Below are positions 13,407-17,773 of a stretch of DNA of 17,773 nt, piece after piece. Each line of letters begins with the position of its first letter. The first letter of the stretch is position 1. The DNA is from Tepidimonas sp. UBA997. GTDB taxonomy: Bacteria > Pseudomonadota > Gammaproteobacteria > Burkholderiales > Burkholderiaceae_C. The notes beneath the pieces were generated by a model. That model made no database searches and was not told the origin of the DNA. It saw only the letters and a program-made list of their open reading frames with translations. The stretch covers positions 25,816 to 43,588 of the forward strand of contig DBAZ01000062.1 in NCBI GenBank assembly GCA_002291945.1, in the 5' to 3' direction. A program made the translations under genes and the position numbers.

Positions 13407-14261
13407 CTAGCGTTGGGTTAGGGGGGTAACGGTCGGTGACGCCGCCGTCGCTGGCGAGGCTGGCGAGACTGGTGGGGCTGGTGGCGGGTCTGGCGGCGGG
13501 GCGATCAGCGTGCTGACGCCGCGTATGCGCAGCGCGTAGCCGTTCGGGTAGCGCAGGTCCACGGTCTCGATGTCACGCGGGCCGTAATGGGCCATCAGTG
13601 TCGGCACGGTATCGACAAAGGTCTGGACGCGCTCGATCAGCAGCTCGGGTTGCCCGCGCCCCATTTCCATGCGCGTGCCGCCATCGAGCACCGCGCTCCA
13701 ACTGCCGCGGGCATTGAGCTCCAGCCGGACCAGCCGCCGGTCGATGCGGCCCAGCACAGGCCCCAAGGTCTGGTACACCCGGTAGAGCTGGTGCGACAAA
13801 TAGGCCGGCCCGGACAATGCACTCCATGTCTGGTGCGCTGGCTCATCGGCAGCGGCTTCGAAGATCTCGCCGTAGCGGTTGATCAGCTTGCCGCCCCCCG
13901 CCTCGCCCCACCAAGCCACCGCCTCGTGCTCTTCGATCACCACCCGCAGCCGGTTCGGAAACTCGCGCTGCACCCGGGCCGAACGCACCCACGGCACGCC
14001 TTCGATCAAGTGCTGGACTTGCTGCAGGTTCACGGTCAGAAACGTGCCCTCCAGCCGCGTACCCAGATGGCTGCGCAGCTTGACCTCGTTCTGGTGCCGA
14101 ACGTCTCCCACCACCACGATGGCCACCAAGCTCCAGGACGGGTGTTGCGCCACCCAGGCCAGCACCGCGCCGCCGCCCATGGCCAGCGCGACCACGAACA
14201 GGCCGTTCGCCGCCCAGCCCATCAGGCGGACGTCGATCGGGATGGCGTATCGCTGGGCCAT
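13407..14261 (-). CDS. ftsQ: Cell division protein FtsQ
   Basis: 284-residue bitopic inner-membrane protein of the divisome, partner of FtsB and FtsL, linking early and late division proteins. A short cytoplasmic N-terminus is followed by one membrane helix (about 17-38, NGLFVVALAMGGGAVLAWVA). Next comes a periplasmic POTRA domain (about 42-115, with VKLRSHLGTRLEGTFLTVNL and VPWVRSARVQREFPNRLRV) and the beta domain to about residue 250 (DLRYPNGYALRI). It ends in an unusual proline/alanine/serine-rich tail of about 30 residues after ISTLIA-like sequence. ATG 14261 lies 2 bases after the ddlB stop, with AAAGG upstream inside ddlB. A longer upstream frame overlaps ddlB and has no family character. 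Confidence 0.94.
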   Translation of the reverse strand: MAQRYAIPIDVRLMGWAANGLFVVALAMGGGAVLAWVAQHPSWSLVAIVVVGDVRHQNEVKLRSHLGTRLEGTFLTVNLQQVQHLIEGVPWVRSARVQREFPNRLRVVIEEHEAVAWWGEAGGGKLINRYGEIFEAAADEPAHQTWSALSGPAYLSHQLYRVYQTLGPVLGRIDRRLVRLELNARGSWSAVLDGGTRMEMGRGQPELLIERVQTFVDTVPTLMAHYGPRDIETVDLRYPNGYALRIRGVSTLIAPPPDPPPAPPVSPASPATAASPTVTPLTQR

Positions 14262-14263
14262 GT

Positions 14264-15241
14264 TCAGCCTTTGCCTGCGCCGGGCAGGGGGTTGTCGAGC
14301 GCCGCGCTGGCCAGCACCTGCAGGCACAGCGTGTCGTAATCCACGCCGACCGCACGGGCCGACATCGGCACCAGCGAGTGCCCCGTCATGCCCGGCGAGG
14401 TGTTGATTTCGAGCAGATAGGGCTGCCGGGTCGGGCCGTCGATCATCACGTCGGCCCTCGCCCAGCCACGGCAGCCCAAGGTCTGGTAGGCCTTCAGCAC
14501 CAGGGCCTGGATCGCGGCCTCCTCGCCCTCGGGCAGGTCGCACGGCACGATGTACTGGGTGTCGTCGGTGAAGTACTTGTGCTGGTAGTCGTAGTTGCCG
14601 CCCGGCGCGACGATGCGGATCACCGGCAGCGCACGCGCCTGTGCGCCTGTGCCCAGCACGGGGCAGGTGACTTCGTCGCCACTGATGAACTGCTCGCACA
14701 GCACCTCGGGGTCGTGCCGGGCAGCCAGTTGATAGGCCAGTGCGCACTGCGCCGCATCCGTCACCTTGGTCAGGCCGATGGTGGAGCCTTCACGCGAAGG
14801 CTTGACGATCATGGGTGCGCCGAGGGCGGCGAATGCGGCCTCGGTTTCGGCCGCGCTGGCCACCTGCCGCCAGTCGGGCGTGGGCAGACCTTCGGCGCGC
14901 CAGATGCGTTTGGTCATGACCTTGTCCATCGACACGCTAGACGCCAGCACACCCGGCCCGGTGTAGGGTATGCCCATCAGTTCGAGGGCACCCTGCACCG
15001 TGCCGTCTTCGCCGAAGCGCCCGTGCAGGGCGATGAAGGCCCGGTGGAAGCCAGCTCGTTTGAGTTCACCCAGATCCTGCTCGGCGGGGTCGAAGGCATG
15101 GGCATCGACGCCGACGCGCAGCAGCGCGTCCAGCACGCCAGTGCCCGACATGAGCGAGATCGTGCGCTCGGCGGAGTGGCCACCCATCAGCACGGCCACC
15201 TTGCCCAGGGTTTTCGGATCGATGCCTGCTGCTGCGCTCAT
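14264..15241 (-). CDS. ddlB: D-alanine--D-alanine ligase
   Basis: 325-residue ATP-grasp enzyme that joins two D-alanines to make the dipeptide added by MurF to the peptidoglycan stem. GGHSAERTISLMSG (20-33) carries the substrate-binding Glu25. LHGRFGEDGTVQG (72-84), YTGPGVLASSVSMDK (93-107), KPSREGSTIGLTKV (147-160), YDYQHKYF (217-224, the omega loop with the tyrosine found in D-Ala-D-Ala-specific enzymes) and EINTSPGMTGHS (278-289) complete the active site. The tyrosine argues against a VanA-type D-Ala-D-Lac ligase. ATG 15241 overlaps the murC stop as ATGA, implying translational coupling. The frame is open to 15325, but those residues lie inside murC and do not resemble the family. Confidence 0.96.
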   Translation of the reverse strand: MSAAAGIDPKTLGKVAVLMGGHSAERTISLMSGTGVLDALLRVGVDAHAFDPAEQDLGELKRAGFHRAFIALHGRFGEDGTVQGALELMGIPYTGPGVLASSVSMDKVMTKRIWRAEGLPTPDWRQVASAAETEAAFAALGAPMIVKPSREGSTIGLTKVTDAAQCALAYQLAARHDPEVLCEQFISGDEVTCPVLGTGAQARALPVIRIVAPGGNYDYQHKYFTDDTQYIVPCDLPEGEEAAIQALVLKAYQTLGCRGWARADVMIDGPTRQPYLLEINTSPGMTGHSLVPMSARAVGVDYDTLCLQVLASAALDNPLPGAGKG

Positions 15242-16662
15242 GCGTTCTCCTCGTGTTTGACTTCGGCCGTGGCCAGAGCGATCACCTGACCCGCGACCGC
15301 ACCGATGGAGCCAGCCCCCATGCACAGCACCACGTCGCCATCGCGGGCGTTGCCCACGATGGCCTGCGGCATGGCGGCGATGTCATCCACGAACACCGGC
15401 TCCACCTTGCCCGCCACCCGCAGCGCACGCGCCAGGGCGCGACCGTCGGCGGCCACGATGGGGGCCTCGCCAGCGGCATAGACCTCCGACAGCAGCACCG
15501 CATCCGCCTGCGCGATGACTTTGACAAAATCCTCGAAGCAGTCGCGTGTGCGGGTGTAGCGATGCGGCTGGAAGGCCAGCACCAGACGCCGACCGGGGAA
15601 GGCACCGCGTGCGGCAGCCAAGGTGGCGGCCATTTCCACCGGGTGGTGGCCGTAATCGTCCACCAGCGTGGCGCTGCCGCCACTGGGCAGCGCCGCATCG
15701 CCATAGCGCTGGAAGCGCCGCCCCACGCCCTTGAACGTGGCCAGGGCCTCCAGCACGGCGGCATCGGGCACACTCAATTCCACCGCCACCGAAATCGCCG
15801 CCAGTGCGTTGAGCACGTTGTGGTGGCCGGGCAGGTTGAGCACCACGTCCAGGTCGGGCAGGTGAACGCCATTGCGGCGCTGGACGCGGAAATGCATCTG
15901 GCTGCCGACCGGCCGGATATCGACCGCCCGCACCTGGGCGTCCGCGCTGACGCCGTAGCTGGTGATGGGGCGCTGGATATCGCCCAGCAGGCTGCGCAGG
16001 GTCGGATCATCCACACACACGATGGCCGCTCCGTAAAACGGCATGTGGTGCAGAAAGTCCAGAAACGCCTGTTTGAGTCGGCCAAAGTCGTGGCCGTAGG
16101 TGTCCATGTGGTCGGCGTCGATGTTGGTGACGACCGCCATCACGGGCAGCAGGTTCAGAAAGGAGGCATCGGATTCGTCGGCCTCGACCACGATGTATTC
16201 GCCCGAACCCAGGCGGGCGTTGGCCCCGGCGCTGTTGAGGCGGCCACCGATGACGAAGGTCGGGTCCAGTTCGGCGGCGGCGAGCACACTGGCCACCAGG
16301 CTGGTGGTGGTGGTCTTGCCGTGCGTGCCTGCAATGGCGATGCCTTTTTTCATGCGCATCAACTCGGCCAGCATGATGGCGCGTGGCACCACTGGCAGCA
16401 GCTTGGCGTGCGCAGCCACCACTTCGGGGTTGTCGGCGGTGACGGCGGTCGAGGTGACGATACAGTCGGCACCGCCGATGTGGCTGGCGTCGTGACCGAT
16501 GTGGATGCGCACACCGAGTCGTTGCAGGCGCCGGGTGGTGGCGCTGTCGCTCAGGTCGCTGCCCGAAATCGAGTAGCCGAGGTTGTGCAGCACTTCGGCG
16601 ATGCCGCTCATGCCAGCGCCGCCGATGCCGACGAAATGAATGTGATGAATCGCGTGTTTCAT
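15238..16662 (-). CDS. murC: UDP-N-acetylmuramate--L-alanine ligase
   Basis: 474-residue cytoplasmic Mur ligase adding the first amino acid, L-alanine, to UDP-MurNAc with ATP. The UDP-binding Rossmann domain begins HFVGIGGAGMSGIAEVL (9-25). The ATP P-loop is GTHGKTTTTS (112-121). EADESD (160-165) and TNIDADHMD (179-187) bind Mg and substrate. The C-terminal domain has VDDYGHHPVE (334-343), FQPHRYTRT (364-372) and MGAGSIG (448-454). Length is typical. ATG 16662 overlaps the murG stop as ATGA, and its own stop overlaps the ddlB start in the same way. The upstream open frame to 16851 is within murG and was not used. Confidence 0.97.
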   Translation of the reverse strand: MKHAIHHIHFVGIGGAGMSGIAEVLHNLGYSISGSDLSDSATTRRLQRLGVRIHIGHDASHIGGADCIVTSTAVTADNPEVVAAHAKLLPVVPRAIMLAELMRMKKGIAIAGTHGKTTTTSLVASVLAAAELDPTFVIGGRLNSAGANARLGSGEYIVVEADESDASFLNLLPVMAVVTNIDADHMDTYGHDFGRLKQAFLDFLHHMPFYGAAIVCVDDPTLRSLLGDIQRPITSYGVSADAQVRAVDIRPVGSQMHFRVQRRNGVHLPDLDVVLNLPGHHNVLNALAAISVAVELSVPDAAVLEALATFKGVGRRFQRYGDAALPSGGSATLVDDYGHHPVEMAATLAAARGAFPGRRLVLAFQPHRYTRTRDCFEDFVKVIAQADAVLLSEVYAAGEAPIVAADGRALARALRVAGKVEPVFVDDIAAMPQAIVGNARDGDVVLCMGAGSIGAVAGQVIALATAEVKHEENA

Positions 16663-17756
16663 GTCTGGCCTGCGGATGAGGCTGGGGGAAGGTGGACGAG
16701 CGCTCGGCAGGCCTGCACCATGGCCGCTACGGCCTCGGTCTTGGCTTGCATACGGGCCTGCTCGGCGCGGGCTTGCAATGCGCTTCGGGTCAGCCCTTGC
16801 AGCAGGGTGGCCAGGCCTTGCGCCGTGAGTTCGGGTTGTGGCAGCAGCCAAGCGGCACCCGCATCCACCAGGAAGCGGGCGTTGTGGGTCTGGTGGTCGT
16901 CCACGGCATGCGGGAAGGGCACCAGGATGGCTGCGGCACCGACGGCGGCGAGTTCGGTCACGGTGCTGGCACCGGCGCGGGCGATCACCACATCGGCGTC
17001 GGCAAAAGCGGCGGCCGTGTCTTGGATGAACGGCGTCAGGGTGGCTTCGACCCCAGCCTGCGCATAGGCCGCCTGCAGGGCCTCGATCTGTTTTTCGCCG
17101 CTCTGGTGCGTGACGACCGGGCGGCGTTCGGGCGGGATCAGCGCCAGCGCCTGCGGCACGCTGTCGTTGAGGGCTTTCGCCCCTAGGCTGCCCCCCACCA
17201 CCAGCACCTTCAGGGGGCCGCTACGACCGGCAAAGCGTTGCGCTGGCGCTGCTTGCTGCAGGAATTCGGTGCGTAGGGGGTTGCCGATCCATACGCCTTT
17301 GGCCAGTGCCTGCGGGTAGGCCGTGAAGACCCGATCGGCGATTCCGGCTAGCACCTTGTTGACCATGCCAGCGACCGCATTCTGCTCGTGCAGGACCAGC
17401 GGCTTGCCAGCCAGCACCCCCATCATCCCGCCCGGGAAGGTGATGTAGCCGCCCAAGCCCACGACCACATCGGGCCGAACCCGGCGCATCACGGCCAGGC
17501 TTTGCCCGAAGGCGATCAGCAAACGGGCCGGCAGCAGGGCCAGCGTGACCACACCCTTGCCGCGCACGCCGCCGAAGGCCACCGGCTCAAAGGCCAAGCC
17601 ACGCGGCACCACCAGCCGTTCTTCCATGCTGCCCGGCGCACCCAGCCAATGCACGCGCCAGCCTTCGGCACGCAGGGCCTCGGCCACGGCCAGGCCGGGG
17701 AAAATGTGGCCACCGGTGCCACCGGCCATGATCAAAGCGCATGGGGTTTTGCTCAT
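16659..17756 (-). CDS. murG: UDP-N-acetylglucosamine--lipid I GlcNAc transferase
   Basis: 365-residue peripheral membrane glycosyltransferase (GT-B fold) that converts lipid I to lipid II on the inner face of the cytoplasmic membrane, using UDP-GlcNAc, the product of the GlmU pathway encoded at the left of this window. N-terminal glycine loops are AGGTGGHIFPG (11-21) and GLGGYITFPGG (100-110); HEQNAVAG is at 123-130. The donor-binding half has VGGSLGAKALND (187-198), ARAGASTVTEL (259-269) and PFPHAVDDHQTHNA (280-293). ATG 17756 is preceded by GGAGG at good spacing. The start overlaps the stop of the preceding gene as ATGA. Confidence 0.97.
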   Translation of the reverse strand: MSKTPCALIMAGGTGGHIFPGLAVAEALRAEGWRVHWLGAPGSMEERLVVPRGLAFEPVAFGGVRGKGVVTLALLPARLLIAFGQSLAVMRRVRPDVVVGLGGYITFPGGMMGVLAGKPLVLHEQNAVAGMVNKVLAGIADRVFTAYPQALAKGVWIGNPLRTEFLQQAAPAQRFAGRSGPLKVLVVGGSLGAKALNDSVPQALALIPPERRPVVTHQSGEKQIEALQAAYAQAGVEATLTPFIQDTAAAFADADVVIARAGASTVTELAAVGAAAILVPFPHAVDDHQTHNARFLVDAGAAWLLPQPELTAQGLATLLQGLTRSALQARAEQARMQAKTEAVAAMVQACRALVHLPPASSAGQT

Positions 17757-17773
17757 GCCCGGCCTCCGTGCAT
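17753..17773 (-). CDS. 3' end of the upstream dcw gene, probably ftsW
   Basis: On the minus strand the last bases of the window give an open frame ending HGGRA-stop, whose TGA overlaps the murG ATG (ATGA). Only seven codons including the stop are visible, so the identity rests on gene order: ftsW precedes murG in most proteobacterial dcw clusters. The sequence alone cannot confirm it. Confidence 0.4.
   Translation of the reverse strand: MHGGRA

Noticed and set aside
15253..17067. 604-codon open frame on the plus strand, antisense to murC and murG
   Set aside because: It mirrors the G/C third-position bias of the real genes; its translation is rich in His, Gly and Ala with no domain, while murC and murG on the other strand have all catalytic motifs.
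1..17773. rRNA and tRNA genes
   Set aside because: Nearly all of the window is protein-coding and the remaining gaps are under 190 bases, with no cloverleaf or rRNA-like sequence noticed.

Overview
The window is high-GC DNA with the gene families, sequences and order of a betaproteobacterium of the order Burkholderiales, probably Comamonadaceae-like. The evidence is the FtsZ sequence (a KPFDWEGGRRM stretch and an SLIVVLNDKLLEVLGDD stretch), the dcw gene order with translationally overlapped murG-murC-ddlB, and a strong G/C third-position bias. No mobile-element enzyme, RNA gene or CRISPR array was seen. This taxonomic call is an inference.

Left part (1-8397), housekeeping and accessory metabolism. 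glmU (minus strand, cut by the left edge) follows a DadA-like FAD amino-acid oxidoreductase (minus). Divergent from these and on the plus strand are panE (ketopantoate reductase), purU (formyl-THF deformylase), a GcvA-like LysR regulator, a GlcD-type FAD-linked oxidase and a soluble PAS histidine kinase.

Middle part (8489-10714), a compact Type II restriction-modification island on the minus strand. It holds a C5-cytosine DNA methyltransferase followed by a PD-(D/E)XK-type endonuclease. The base composition drops visibly (one sampled 60-base line, 9181-9240, is 29/60 G+C; line 5761-5820 in glcD is 44/60). The island sits 16 bases past the ftsZ stop codon, converges with the kinase gene, and is bracketed by two imperfect copies of an approximately 20-base sequence (8489-8510 and 10695-10714). 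A near-perfect 19-base palindrome lies just before the endonuclease start.

Right part (10730-17773), the distal half of the division and cell wall (dcw) cluster, all on the minus strand. Its transcription order is (ftsW end)-murG-murC-ddlB-ftsQ-ftsA-ftsZ. murG/murC and murC/ddlB share 4-base ATGA overlaps, and ddlB/ftsQ are 2 bases apart. The encoded proteins make lipid II, supply D-Ala-D-Ala and build the Z-ring and divisome. The 187-base ftsA-ftsZ gap carries an unusual cluster of direct and inverted repeats. lpxC, the usual gene after ftsZ in many proteobacteria, is absent; the restriction-modification pair occupies that place.

The most noteworthy signals are the repeat-bracketed restriction-modification island at the ftsZ end, the palindrome that may control the endonuclease, and the repeat-rich ftsZ leader. 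I saw no clear sign of a wholly new multi-gene system; the endonuclease, whose subfamily I do not recognise, is the best candidate for something undescribed.
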